DNA from: Stichopus chloronotus
Lineage: Eukaryota; Echinodermata; Holothuroidea; Aspidochirotida; Stichopodidae
Reading direction: 5' to 3'
DNA: 64,000 nucleotides
Assembly (NCBI GenBank): GCA_021234535.1
Contig: CM037846.1
Coordinates: 11,796,705 to 11,860,704 of the forward strand
Part shown: positions 37,501 through 49,770 of the stretch, in pieces
Layout: each line of letters begins with the position of its first letter
Numbering within the stretch: the first letter of the stretch is position 1
Notes under the pieces: model-generated
Databases searched by the model: none
The model's input: only the letters and a program-made list of their open reading frames with translations
What the model was told of the DNA's origin: nothing
Position numbers and translations under genes: made by a program

Positions 37501-38395
37501 ACCAGTGCTGAACTAGTTCGTCTAATCTTGGTATCTCCAAATGTCACACATATTCTTGCCCATCGGGTGGAGGGGAGGGGGGGGGGGGTTATATGCATAC
37601 ACCCTCGGTATTTGACATACCTCTTCCAAGTTACCTCAACGACTTAACTAAGATTGATTGCCAGCTGTCTGGTTTAAATGATGGGACATGTATTTCATGG
37701 ACGTGACACATGGGAATCAATGACACCTGTGTCTGGAGTGATGTTTAAAATCGATAAGTAGCTGTTTATGAATGGATAATGTGTGTAATTTATAACCAAG
37801 GCATATTTATGAATATTCATGTACAGTAGAATAGATCATGTGGGTAAATGCTCTTTGGTGACTGGTTACCTGTTTTCATTTTTGTCCTTGTCTGTTTTCC
37901 TTCTTTTTTTTTCTCTCGCTCGTGTTGATAACAGGGAGAGTTAATTAAGTAGAGAACCATAGAAATAGATGAAATAGAATGACGTCACTGTAACTACTCA
38001 CACACTGAACAAATGAAGCTGAACAACAATGAGTGGCGTCCCAGTAGGTGACCGAAAATAGCTGTTTTTTTTATAATTGTCTTTTATCGAACATCGTTTC
38101 TTTTAAATAACAAGATACATTTAGAATTACCACGGAACTGTACAAAACCTGGCACAGGGGTTTCCGTGATCAAGGCAAAATAGCTGTTCCTTCGGCAATT
38201 TGCCGTGTATAATGATTGTGCGACTCCAGAATCTTGTTCGTGCGATGTCTAACTACATCTTTGGGGAGATACAGAAATAAATGCAGCCGTGATTTTTTTG
38301 AGATAGCACGATAATAATATGCAGGGAATGCTACGTCCCAACGTTTAGCTCTCTGTAAGTTACAGTATCATCCTAAAATTTCCGTTGGGTTTGTG
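28502..38395. other. IP6K: Gene-poor flank downstream of IP6K, possible long 3' UTR
   Basis: Nearly 10 kb is rich in poly-A and poly-T runs (for example 29716-29732, 29895-29914, 33904-33916) with no dispersed repeat or MITE that I could recognise, unlike the rest of the window. No exon with good splice sites was found. It may contain the IP6K 3' UTR, regulatory DNA, or an unseen gene. Confidence 0.35.
30214..30219 (+). terminator. Candidate IP6K polyadenylation signal
   Basis: This is an AATAAA hexamer about 1.7 kb after the IP6K stop codon, the first clear one I found downstream on this strand. Another lies near 37232. Choosing between them needs transcript data. Confidence 0.3.
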
Positions 38396-38403
38396 GTAAG
38401 GTG

Positions 38404-38627
38404 CAGTGGCGTAGCCAGGATTTTTTGAGCAGGGGGACACTGGTGGGGCACAGACCTTTCCTGGTGGGGCACAAGTTTTGTCTATATATATATATTTTGA
38501 CTTAATAAATTGACCGCAAGATAAAACTGCACATTTCAAAATTTTTCATGGGGGGCACCTGGGGTGGCACAGCTTTGTCATGGGGGGGGGGGGCACGTGC
38601 CCCCCCCCCCCCGTGGCTACGCCCCTG
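38404..38627. mobile_element. hAT-type non-autonomous element with exact 8-bp target duplication
   Basis: The 8-mer GTAAGGTG flanks both sides (38396-38403 and 38628-38635). The ends are CAGTGGCGTAGCCAGG and, reverse-complemented, CAGGGGCGTAGCCACGG. The element is 224 bp, contains repeated GGTGGGGCACA blocks and a G12-CACGTG-C13 palindrome, and has no ORF. An 8-bp duplication and CAG termini are hallmarks of hAT. The exact duplication suggests a young insertion. Confidence 0.9.
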
Positions 38628-39704
38628 GTAAGGTGTTTCATGAAAACCATAAAGTATTTGCCATGCACTACGGAATTTGGGCTTCACTTATTGTTCCATG
38701 ACCTCCGTCTTGCTGACCTAGTTTTCTTTGCAGTGCTCATTAAACAGTGGTCCCACATTTGACTGCAATCGGAACAGCAAGAATTTTACAAATATAGTGC
38801 GGGTCGGTACCATTGATGGCACAGCATTGTCGATGCACTGTTTTCGTATATTTTCCTGTAAAAAGGAAAACAACCTGTTTTTCCTATATCTTTCACTTAC
38901 CACGTTGGTATTACAATTGTGATAGTGTACAATTTTCCACACCAAATTTTCGCAGGGGTGTTCCATGTATGTTTCCAGGTTTGTCGTCATTTCAACATCT
39001 CCTACAAATCAGTATTTTTCCTATGATATATTACTACATTTTCAGGGACAAAATCCTATAGACTAATCCAAAAATTCCTACATTTTTTGTCTCTCTTTGG
39101 GGGCCCTGGTTGTGTACATCATATATACCATGCAGTGATAGACGAATCTTGTATCCATTTAGTGTAAATTGTTTGGAAACATAAAACGTTTGGAGTGGAA
39201 ATTGGGCAACTGAGGGAAGGGGGGGGGGGGGAGTTTAGATGACAGCTGTTTTCAAAATGTCGTGACGTCCAAAATGACTGAATTATGGTCGTTGCAAAGA
39301 AAATTCTAAAATTTCGTAGAAATCTTTCTCTTTCAACCATATATTTTGACAATCTGCCAATAACCGTACGAGGAGAATTAAAGTTTTTTTTTTTATTATT
39401 AATGCTGACAAGTCCATTTCCAGGAGCTTACTTGCAACGCCCTAGAAGCTGAGAGTGGTGTACGTATGAGGTGTATTTCTATCTCAAAAGTTTTTGTTTC
39501 CTGATCCTGATTGAGGCGCTCCTCCTCTCAGCTCCGCTTCCCTGTCCAAAATCGATCCTGTTCTTGCCACTGGTTGTTTATCACTTTTACAACTTGTAAA
39601 ATGTATATTCAAAAGCCAAATTCCTCCTTTTATACAGCGACAAAGAATCTCCTTACAGCTACATTGATAGCATTCTTCTTTCAGTTCTTTCCTGTATTTA
39701 AGCA

Positions 39705-39961
39705 TTAAAGGCTGTATTGCATCACCCTAAGCTATATTTTTACCTCCCTGAAAGGAATATTCTCAACTGGTTCTAACTTACAGTACTCTTACATTGCCAG
39801 CAAATTCGAAAGATGTAGAGCAGCTCGTATTACACAGCGTACACAGGGACCCATTGTTTTGATTACAAATGTGGAGGAATGTAAGACAGGCTGAGGGAGG
39901 GACTAGAGGTAGGTGGTTGGGAGAATTGAAACTGTCTGGGGTGATGCATTACAGCCTTTAA
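39705..39961. mobile_element. MITE family D, copy 1
   Basis: TTAA occurs at both ends (39705-39708, 39958-39961). The inverted termini are AGGCTGTATTGCATCACCC and AGGCTGTAATGCATCACCC (one mismatch). The body is 249 bp, containing ATTGTTTTGATTACAAATGT and GAATTGAAACTGTCTGGGG. Confidence 0.9.
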
Positions 39962-42167
39962 ACATATCTATCAGCTAGAAAAAAATGAGTAAATGGCAGA
40001 AAATGTTCTAAACCGAGAACCGCTTTGTTGATCCTGCGTAAATCATTGGAAAACCGGACAATGTGATGTGAGCGCTTTGGGGCTCTACGTCACTGTTTCT
40101 CCGGCCCGAGTCAAATGAGTTGCAGAATCACAGACACAGTTTGATTACCCGATGTCCTTAATTTGATGTGACACGGCGTGTGATTATTTGTTTGTTCTTT
40201 ATTTCGTCATTCCAGTATCCAAACAACAACATAAAATCTGTGCACTCTACAAGTAAACCAATTTACTCTTCTACTCTACATTCTATCAATTCACTCTACT
40301 AAATCAAGATGGTTATTAATCCGTTTTAACTTTTTTTTCCCCCATTCCTACACGAACGGTGCTCTCTGTGGTGATTTCTACACAATAGTGGCATTTTACA
40401 CTTTGTGACATTTTTCCGTTCAATCGTTCATAAATTTGCAAGAGAAGTGAAAGAACAGATGATGTGTTTGCCAAAAGTTGGAGAAAATTTTCCAACTCAG
40501 CCGAAACCGACGAAACGCAGCTTGTGACTGGAAATCGAAGATTGTGACTCTCAGATAACGCACAGCCGACATGTCAGACTGTGTACATTCGTGACAAATG
40601 CACTGTTAAAAATGTAAATTTACCGAAAATGAAGAAGTCCAAAGGGAATACGGAAATGTTCCGGCAAATATTTGCCAAAAACTGTCTGTATTTCTTATTT
40701 ATTTATTTTTTTGTTGTTTTATTTTCTGTTATTGCGGTCTTCATTGGCTACTGTGTTCATCATCAACCGCACAATTTTATAACTGCAGTATATTGAGCAA
40801 ACGTTGGTGGCTAATATATAGAGCAGAATAAAACTGGTCGTCAAATTTCATGAGCGGCAAACAACGCTAGTTGATTTTAAATAAAGTCACACGACCTTTT
40901 CGACCAATCACACAAAGCCACACATGTGCACACAATTGGTTAAATGTGCGTTTGTTGTCGTCCAAGGTAGCCTGTTTGCTGAAAGTTGAGTAAATTTTAA
41001 CCAGGGTCGCAGCGCACCACTAGATTATGCACATCCACAAGGTGTGTTAACCCTCTGGGAAAGTACTTAAACTGAGCTACCTGGATTGATTATTCGTCAT
41101 GTTGTCAGTTATCACCACTATTTTTTTCTTACTTGAACATCGAAGAGCACCACCAATGAGGTATACCAAAACAATGCACTCAAAATAAAATAAATCAAAA
41201 CGAAATGCCTTTTGTTTTAAAAATTTTTACAATGATTTTAGAAACGAAAAGAACACAATTTTTTTACATGTTAAAAACAGAGAATTTGTTTTTCGTTTCA
41301 ATAATTTATTAAACAAAATTTTAAGTTGAAATTTAGAAACAGCTAACAACAATTGTGTCTTAGTTTGCTTTAAAAATTGAAATATCAAGACCGCTTTCGA
41401 AGAAAAGAGCGTGATCACTGAAGGGGGTTTCACTTTGACCATTACCTACGACCAAACAATGGCGTCGATAGGCCCCCACGTAACTTCGCAAGTGTCAAGA
41501 AAAATGTTAATTTCAACAAGTCTTTGAGGAACTGTGCTAAAATACCTCTCCATCTGAAGCCTTTTGAGCTCAGGATGGAGGTCAACTTTGCCAGCCTTAT
41601 CCTCATTTCCTTGAGGGGCAAATGGGGATAAAGCTCTCCTTTTTAAACAAATATAAATTTTGTTATAAATTTTCTCGTACAGCAATCTGTCAAACCTAAA
41701 ACATTTTCTTGTTTACTGTTTCAAAATCTTTGTTTTAAATTTTGGTTCACAAAAACAAATTTTAGTTTCAGGGGCGTCGATCCTGGGAAGATAATTGAGT
41801 AAAAATATGAGTAATATTGTCTTATAAAGATGACTTGAAGGCTTCGAAAAACACAATTTTGTATAAGGTGAATGTAAATTATTGTCTTAGTTTTTAGTTT
41901 TTTTTTTCTTGCAGCACCTTTAAAGGTCGTTGTCATCTCATTAGGCCTAGTGTTTTACGTGACTGTCCTTTATTTATACCTCCCTGCAAACATTACTATT
42001 TTCCGGTTACTCTTACTTTACTCTTATTTTCCGGTTACTCGCCCCCCTATATGCAGTTTATAATACTATTATGATATCAGAGGTGTATACACATATACGG
42101 TCTTAAAAAGTTTTATTGTTTCCTTTGCAAATAGTAATTTGTGACGTACTAGCAGAGTTTCATCAAG
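39962..42167. other. No recognisable feature
   Basis: AT-rich. A 14-bp TTTTCCGGTTACTC duplication occurs at about 41999-42040. The 41930 region CACCTTTAAAGGT resembles a TTAA MITE terminus, but no partner end was found. Confidence 0.4.
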
Positions 42168-42215
42168 AAGACTGACGTCACATGATATTACAAAAAGACG
42201 ACCAATCACCGATCT
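42168..42215. repeat. Solo arm of inverted-repeat family F
   Basis: CTGACGTCACATGATATTAC then AAAAAGACGACCAATCACCG is the reverse complement of the left arm at 53629-53680. No partner arm was found nearby. Confidence 0.6.
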
Positions 42216-42429
42216 CCCATCTTACCCTATCGACGTATATAGTTATCCCCAATCCCATGTTCATAATTATTTATACATTTTCTAGCGAAATTAGGGACGT
42301 ACGTGTCCACTTACTCCGCTAAAATATTATTGCTGTAACGGGCATGATTCGTCCCCATATCCCTTATCACATGCCACATTTACGGTGTATTTTTTTGCAA
42401 ATAAGTTATTATTGAATGTAAACAAAACT

Positions 42430-43425
42430 GCATCCGCTTCTTTTCAGTACTCCTAATAGACTGCCAGACCCCCCCCCCCATTCGTAGCATTGATTTCTGT
42501 GGCAGTGAGGTCCCCCCTCCCCTTTGTAAATCGGTTAAGATTCTCGGTGTTTTTATTGACAGTCGCCTCATTTGGAATGATCACATTCAGGCCATGTCTA
42601 AAACCATCTCTAAGAAAGTTGGAATTATAGCCCGGTTGCGCCATTATCTTCCTCGTAAGATCCTTCTCACGATGTATAATAGTCTGATTCATCCACATTT
42701 ATCCTATTGTGCTCTTCTATGGGGTGGCACGTATTGCTCCAGGATTTATCCCCTCTTAGTTCTTCAGAAGGGAGCTCTTCGCCTTATAGCTAATTATCTT
42801 CCGTCTCAAACCACCTGCGATCTGTTTTCAAAATTCAACAATTTCCAAGTCTACGATATTTATCGCCACCAAATTGGTATTTTTGTATATACTCCTGTTA
42901 TAACAATATTCTGCCAAATATCTTCAAACCCATGTTTCACTTTCGTCATGAGACACACACACACTTTACACGTACCGCCGATTCTCTTTCTATTCCCTCA
43001 TTTAGGCTAGCATCCTAGCAACAAACAATTCGTTTTACTAGACCCACTCTTCGGAACTCAGTCCCACTTAACATTCAACGGTGTCACTCTTTAAAACTAT
43101 TTAAGAACTCGCTGAAAGTTTTTCTCATGAGTAAACGATCGTAGCTGACTTTTCTTCTCTGCTATCTTTCTCTGATTTTCCCTTGTTTCCTTGTTCCCTT
43201 GTTTCCCTTGTTGTTTTTTCTGTATTCTCTTTTCCTTTGTAAACCTTGCCATTGTTATTACATTTTTCTTCTACGGAGGACTCTTTTACAAGCTCTATGG
43301 AGCTTTTCTGAGTTTCCTCCTGAGTCTCTCTTTAGGTTTGATTCGTTGTACTATTTTCTAAATTGTGTTGCATGTAAATCCAGAGAATGACTCAAATAAA
43401 TGTTGTCAAACCCAAAACCCAAGTA
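42430..43425 (+). mobile_element. 5'-truncated LINE, reverse transcriptase C-terminal part and 3' end
   Basis: One frame reads ILGVFIDSRLIWNDHI, then LYNSLIHPHLSYCALLWGGT-type sequence (here MYNSLIHPHLSYC), then LQKGALRLIANYLP: the RT thumb/C-terminal region of jockey/CR1-like LINEs. A frameshift near 42892 moves to another frame (FHFRHETHTHFTRTADS ... FKNSLKVFL) that ends at a TAG near 43141. The tail near 43395-43425 is AAATAAATGTTGTCAAACC plus CCAAAACC repeats. It is a dead-on-arrival insertion. Confidence 0.85.
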
Positions 43426-46400
43426 TCTTTCAGTAGCATAGGCAGGAGTATACGCGAGTTGCGAGGGCGCTATTTTCACCATAAACATTCTAATTGTAAT
43501 CTATATAGTCCTCATGATTCTACAACGAGGTGAATAATTTTTTTCAAGTGGCTCTTCTCACGAACTTTCAATAATTCTGGTGAAGTCTGTTCAAAACTGT
43601 TTGTGTAGGCTCAATGTTCAGTCAACGAACGAACACATCTGACGTTCATCCTCTCGAGAAAACGAGTATGCGAAAATGTGTTCTTTTTTAAAAGTGTGAT
43701 ATGGAAGTTTATGCATAGGCCTATGTGCCTTAAATTCGCATGGGGAAACCTTTCCTGTGCAGCTGTGGGAAGGATACTAAGTGTCTTCTTCTAAAAAGTC
43801 ATGAGAGCCAATATTCTGTCATATTAGTGATTAAAAAGTACGTGAAATTTTACCACTAAACGTAAATTTTGAGTACTTATTTTTATGTAAGTAGCTGTAT
43901 CCGAGTTCACTACAGATGACTGCTCATGTTTACCCAGGCGGCTTCCCCTAAAGCAATTTTAACCGGGTTTTCCGTCGCCTTGTTACGTTAAAGTGTTCGC
44001 CTACCTCCCAATTTTTATTTTCAAAAGTTGAATTTGGCCGTGAAAGCTGCAAATTGGTTTGGCTACATTCATATGACTCTGAACATATGTGATTTTCTTA
44101 AAATTTTAGTCATAAACTTAAGCCAAATAAGCCTCATATTTGCACTAGAGGGCCTCTTAAAGGTTAGAGTTTCTAAGGCCCTGGACCCCGGCCGAAAGGA
44201 GTCGTGCTCCTCGTTAGTCCGTTATCTCAGTCACTCGTTAACCTTGACATCTCTCTAAAAGGGCTTTGCGCATGCTCAAAAAGCATGGACGCGTATTGCC
44301 TTGTAATAGTTTCGTGGACATGTTTGTTCTCTCCCCCCCCCCCCCCTCCTCACGCCACACACACGCGCGCTTTCACAGCAAAAATCCTACCCATGAAAAC
44401 GCATCTTTTATTTTATTCTGCTTTCAGTGCACTTGATTCCTTCTTAGATTATCAATTTGAGGAGAAAAGTGACAACGAAAGGAAATCTAAATGGAAAGCT
44501 GACGTCATTTTTTGTGTATGTGTGTCTGTAGGAATGTGAGTGTTTGTTTCAGTGTGTGTACATGTAAGTTCGCATTTGTGTGGAGAGACTTCTGAGTCAC
44601 GGACACACATCAGGGCTCTGACTACAATCCCAAAACCAAATCATTGCATGCACGAGGGGCCCCTCGAAGATGGCTATTTTAGTGTGTAATTCAATGGAAG
44701 AGATTAATGATGGCGTGGCACCTTAACGAAAATGTGCTACAGCATCCTAACAGTGTAATACAGCGAAGGAAGACCCAGTGTCATCGGCATTACCATCTAT
44801 GGCGTACATAGCACGTGTCAATGACGTCATAACAAGCCGTCATAATGTGACGTTGTAAGTATCTCTGTGAATCATTGGACAGCAAGGTCATGCACACTCA
44901 GTGTGCGATAGTACCTTTGCTCTATTTCTTATAAAATTCTGTGACTGCTCAATTTTCTACGTCATTCGAAAGTATTTAGGATGAAATACTTAGCAATATG
45001 TTCACCTCTTGAGGACGAAAATTTTGGCTAAATTCATCAATGCGCTTTGAGCGTATGAACTTCTTTTTCTTGCTGTCAAGGGAAAAAATCTTATACAACA
45101 ACCTCTGTCTATAAATTCCATCATCAAAGGGACTCAGAACCACTACCCCTCCCCCCGTCTTCGATTATCGCTAACCGAAGTATCGTATGTTACGGTGTTG
45201 CTGTTGAACAATAAATAATGGTGATTCGAACATGGCACTAATCTGAGGTTTTTGAAGTAAGATTGATCGGACAGTTGGAGAGAAATGTCAAATATGCTCC
45301 AAACTAAGCATGTTGAGAGTTGGGTGGCCTAATTTACTTCCTTAACCACGGCCTTGAGCAAGCTCTGTTTACTGACACCACTGGTATAAGAGACACTTTC
45401 CACGTTTTGGAAATGTTATGAGACACACAAAAAGGAACACTCTCGTTCCATTTTCAGTGATTTCGTGGGAGTTTTATATATACGCAGCCGGCATATGAGA
45501 GTGAATTGTTTTTATTCTCAATGATATGTGAGTATAGTACCAAGGAGTTGCTATAGCAACTCCCTGGTTCTAAATACTCACCAGTACCTTTTTTTTCAAG
45601 TGATACCACAAAGAGAACAAAGGCTGGTGAGGTGTACATTAGCTATCACTGTTAAATGTCAATTCAGTTGAAGCAAAGATTATAGTTAGCTGTTTACACA
45701 GGAATGTCAAATTTATATTGACCTAGTTATCGTACCCGCGCTGGAATATCAAACATCTGGTCGGTTAAAAAAAAAAGATGTTTTCAATTTTATTGAGTAA
45801 CCCAATTATTAAACACGTTTTTCGTCTTCACGTGTCCACACTCATAGGATTGCTGCGCACTATTCTATAGCGCCCCGTGGCTTCATGTTTTGACTTCACA
45901 TTCTTTGATACCCTTCATCCACTCCAGTTCCGTTCATCAGGGAGCGCCTGGATCGCCCGTGTTACATTCCCGACTCCCAGATTACAATAATTTACCGGGG
46001 AGCTGCCTCTCTCAACTCCCTGGATTTACTTACAGTCTGGCGTTTTCCCATGCAGCGGTCGCGTACTGTACACTTGTATCAGTGAACTATACAGTACAAT
46101 CAGGGTAGTCGCTGGCAACTGTGTGGTAAAATGTAAAGGGCAAGACTAGGGTATGTGAGGGCCAGCGAATCCACTGGGTTGGATCTTGTGTTCATGCAGT
46201 AACAGTTGCAAGAAAATATTTCGCACAAGAAGTTGGGTTTATTCTTAGAGTGCCAGTCGTTTCAAGGATTTCGTGGGCTGTCGGTGACGAGATGAGGTGT
46301 GGAATGACAATAAGACCAAAAGCTAACATTGTTAGCTGGACAGTTTGCATGCCTTCACCAAAAAACAGCAATATCACATTTATTATGTCGTACATTATTA

Positions 46401-46859
46401 TGCAATGATAACTAAACTAATTATTAAAAGTACTATTAATGGTAATGGTGTCCACTAGAAATATCTCACAATGAGCATTTTACCCTTACATTATTTGAAT
46501 AATCAAACTAGTGTCTGTAACAAATGATTCATGAGTTACAAAACTATGAATCTTCGTTTCTACGTGCTATTTCTTAGTGATATACAGCCTCATTATTTTA
46601 GATTGTCTATCGTTCTAAAATTCTGAAGGTTCAATGAGATTTCAGATGGCAAGCAAAATATATTGCCATACCCCCTCCAAACGATTTTTCATTTCAGGGG
46701 AGGGGGTGGGAAGGCACAATGTCCGGGGGGGGGGGGCACTGGCACTCACTACTCATGGTACCAACGTCGCCACCAAGTTCGAAGTGAGAGGCCTTTACAA
46801 GGTCTTAGGACGCCTGGTGGGGTCCAGGCGAGAAACCCTGATAGGGGCCCAGGGTCAGA
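43426..46859. other. No recognisable gene
   Basis: It contains the palindrome at 45544, a C15 run at 44334 and a CA/CG-rich tract. The ATG-containing stretch ending at the GTAAGT donor at 44855 is short and unsupported. Confidence 0.4.
45544..45563. repeat. Perfect 20-bp palindrome / hairpin
   Basis: The sequence starts GGAGTTGCTA and is fully self-complementary. Imperfect relatives with AACTCCCTGG on one arm are at about 16011-16035 and 46000-46025, so this is a family, not a single chance palindrome. Confidence 0.7.
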
Positions 46860-47160
46860 TATTTGCTTGTATTGCAGGTATATCTATTGACTAAATGCAG
46901 GTCTAAACCTAAAGCTGGATACGCCTAATTTCAGGGCAAGGAGCAAAGTCGTTGCGTGGCCAGGAGCGAAGTCCCCGGATGTTGTTAGGTGTTACGGTAT
47001 GCCTATTGCTAATGTATGAAGTTTGAATTCATCATTTCATCACTAGAAGGTATATTCTATAAACAAACACAAGTCTAAAAGCAAAGATAGCCCAAAGCTA
47101 GATAAGTCAAGGGGCGATGTCCCTTTTGGGCGTCCAGGAGGCTTCGCTCCTGACTTTTAA
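46860..47160 (+). repeat. Diverged tandem repeat, two units
   Basis: Two blocks about 180 bp apart share GTCTAAA, AAAGCTRGATA, GGGC.A.G..C..., CCAGGAGCGAAG / CCAGGAGGCTTCG. There is no coding signal. Confidence 0.4.
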
Positions 47161-47289
47161 GATATTTGCCATGTATGAAAGGTGGGATATGAGTTGTACT
47201 GGTAATCGCTTTGTCATCTGCCTTTATTCTCCGTCAGTGTCTCAGGGAAGACAAAGTAGAGGAAAAGATCACATGTCTCAAAAACCTGA

Positions 47290-47545
47290 AAGAGAACTTT
47301 GCACTCATATCTGAAAATTGTCTCGACATTTTTGTTGGCCCTGCAATATTCACACTCTGTAAGAAAGCATGCATAGCAGTCAATCGCCGTTACTTTAAAT
47401 CAAGCAGACCAATTGGGAATGGATATGAATATTCATCTATGCAAAAATAGGGCTAAAACAATGTTATTTTGTAGTGACTATGACATATTCGGGGGAATTT
47501 GATTTTCACTGACAATTTTTCAACTCATATTCCAGTTTGAAGTAG
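47290..47545 (+). repeat. Dispersed repeat I, copy 2
   Basis: The blocks CATTTTTGTTGGCCCT, AATGGATATGAATATTCATC, ATGCAAAAATAGGGC and AACTCATATTCCAG occur in the same order as at 49530-49770. Confidence 0.7.
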
Positions 47546-47689
47546 TCATAATTAATTCTCTTGATTAAACCAGGTCTAAAATTAAATTTGGATTATAACC
47601 TCTGAATTCTCTGACGATAGGAGATCTATATTTTTTTCAGTCTCAAATCTCGGCTACGGCAGATAGCTCTCAATACAACTTTGTTGGGG

Positions 47690-47765
47690 GTGGGCGCACA
47701 AGGAGAGCACAAGACATTGTTCAAGGAGGAGGACACGTACCCCAACCAACTGGCGACGCCACTGC
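47690..47765. mobile_element. Decayed hAT-type element end
   Basis: GGGGGTGGGCGCACAAGG ... ACGTACCCCAACCAACTGGC followed by GACGCCACTG resembles the right half of the 38404 element (CTGGCTACGCCMCTG end) with mutations. Confidence 0.45.
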
Positions 47766-48344
47766 ACACGCATCTTACCAAATTTTCATGTAATTCGCGT
47801 CTACATTATTCAATGTGACATATAGGCTACAATATGTTCGATATATAGTCGTTCACATTGTTAGCATTAACATGTTGCTGTCAGTGTAGCTTTTATATAG
47901 CTTCGATTTTTGCGATTTTAACAATTACAGATGATGTATTTAAGATCGCCACAGTACCACATCACATATTACTTGGTACAAATATTGTTATCTTTTGACT
48001 TCAGAACTCTGACTTTCTACGAAAGCCCATTAGTACCATAAAGTTACTAATCATGTAAATACTTGTTAATAATCTGCCATTACAGATTATACGCCAGCCA
48101 TTATAGAGCTTGTTAAACTATTCCTATAGCCTACAGATTATTAATCTTAATCTGTAATTACAGATAATGAACATCATGGCAACGATGGGCTTTAGTACCC
48201 TTTCAGTCTGACCAACTTCAGCAATGCAGATCCATGATATTAATACCGGCTGTTGGCGATAATTAAATTTCAGTCCGCGATATGACAATGTATATTGTTG
48301 CCCGGCCAAACATTATTTAATGGGCGCGTGCAAAATTAAGCACT

Positions 48345-48660
48345 TACCGCTCTTTTTATGGTCACGGTGCCGTCCGCACTTACCTTACACAATCTGATTG
48401 TTTTAGCGTTATTGTAAATAAGGGTACGCCTTGGCTGATAATTGAGATAACGCGTCGTGTTGGCGCAAGCGTGCATTCTTTTTCGCTCTAAGAAACTGAG
48501 CAAGCAGACAAACAAGCGAAGGAACCGACAAACGAACAAAGAACCAAAAAGAAGACGTACCCTCCCCCCCCTCCCGAAAAGAAGGACAAAACGTCTGAGC
48601 AGGCCTAACAGTTTCAGTGTCTTATTACAGGGAACATAGTTGAACATAGACATTTCCATA
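48345..48660 (-). promoter_or_regulatory. Possible CpG-richer promoter / first exon with two tandem donors
   Basis: On the - strand two consensus donors occur 32 bp apart (GTGTAAG/GTAAGTGCGG at about 48383 and AGAGCG/GTAAGTGC at about 48351). Upstream (48430-48480) is locally CpG-rich (ACGCGTCGTGTTGGCGC). This could be the first non-coding exon of a - strand gene running left, but no downstream exon was recognised. Confidence 0.2.
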
Positions 48661-49529
48661 AAGATAAGACTCCTTCAGCATGAATTGATTCTTTTGTTAA
48701 GAGCCTTTCACGTTCCCATGATTCATAGTACATTGCTGACGCGTTCATAGTACCATACCACATTCCACTTGGACATGAAATTTTCACATCAATAGGCTTT
48801 TCCCCTCAGGGTGGTCCCCAGATCACATACAGTTAAATCCAAGTTAAATGAACAAAACTCGCTCGCATGGGAAGGATTGATGGAAAGTTTAGATGATATA
48901 ATGATTTGTGTGGAAGGTACCCACGATGCGTAACTCTTTTGATAAACATTCGGCGTTCCATAAGTCTGTCTATTTACACTCGGAGAGGATGACGAGGGAT
49001 AAGTTTCTATTTTTATATGTATATATATCATATCAGCTGATCGATTTCCCTCGGCGAAGGTACCAACAAAACAGTTAATTACTTATGTATATCATAGGGG
49101 CTTTAACGAGCAGAGGGTGCTAAAGTATGTTATTAGATAAAGCCAGCTCATACACAACTATGTAAAGCGTTGGAAAGTAGGCCCCTGCAAACGTAAACTG
49201 TAATTTCTAACGAAAATCTAACTTCTCAGTTGCTTGCAATATCTAATATCATTATGCATATAATAGGACGATATTCGTTCAAAGGGGATGATAAGTTTCT
49301 GATACCACATGAAGAATGTTTTGCTATTTCTGCTTTATTGGGCAGCAAATAACACATGTTACAACAGTTACATAACATTAATATGTTCCAATGCAATGAT
49401 AAAATGTGGCATAGGTTTACTGGTGAGCAAGTTTGGCCAAAATTTTTATTGTTTGATCACCGCGCAAAGAGAAAGGAGGTTAAAACATCACTTGTCACAA
49501 AATCTGAAAGAGATCTCAGTATGCATTCA

Positions 49530-49770
49530 TCTTCTTGATATATGAAAATTTCCCTTACATTTTCGTTGGCCCTAGAAAATTTAGACTCTCCAAGAAAGTT
49601 TAGCCGTCGATTACTTTTATTTGAAATCAAACAGGCTAATGGAAATGGATTTGTCTATTCATGTATGCAAAAATGGGGCTTAAACAGTGCTTTTATTTTG
49701 TAGTGGCTATCACACACTTGACTTTCAGAGGCAAAATATGACAAATTCTCAACTCATATTCCAGTTTTAA
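49530..49770 (+). repeat. Dispersed repeat I, copy 3
   Basis: The blocks CATTTTCGTTGGCCCT, AATGGATTTGTCTATTCATG, ATGCAAAAATGGGGC and AACTCATATTCCAG occur in order. Confidence 0.7.

Noticed and set aside
41921..41934. CACCTTTAAAGGT taken as a TTAA MITE end (also AAAGGTGCTGC at 19374)
   Set aside because: No matching opposite terminus was found for either site, so an element could not be bounded.
44190..44225. Stem-loop near CCGAAAGGAGTCGTGCTCC, considered as a hammerhead ribozyme
   Set aside because: The order of the GAAA and CUGANGA core elements is wrong on both strands, and the CUGANGA match is mutated.
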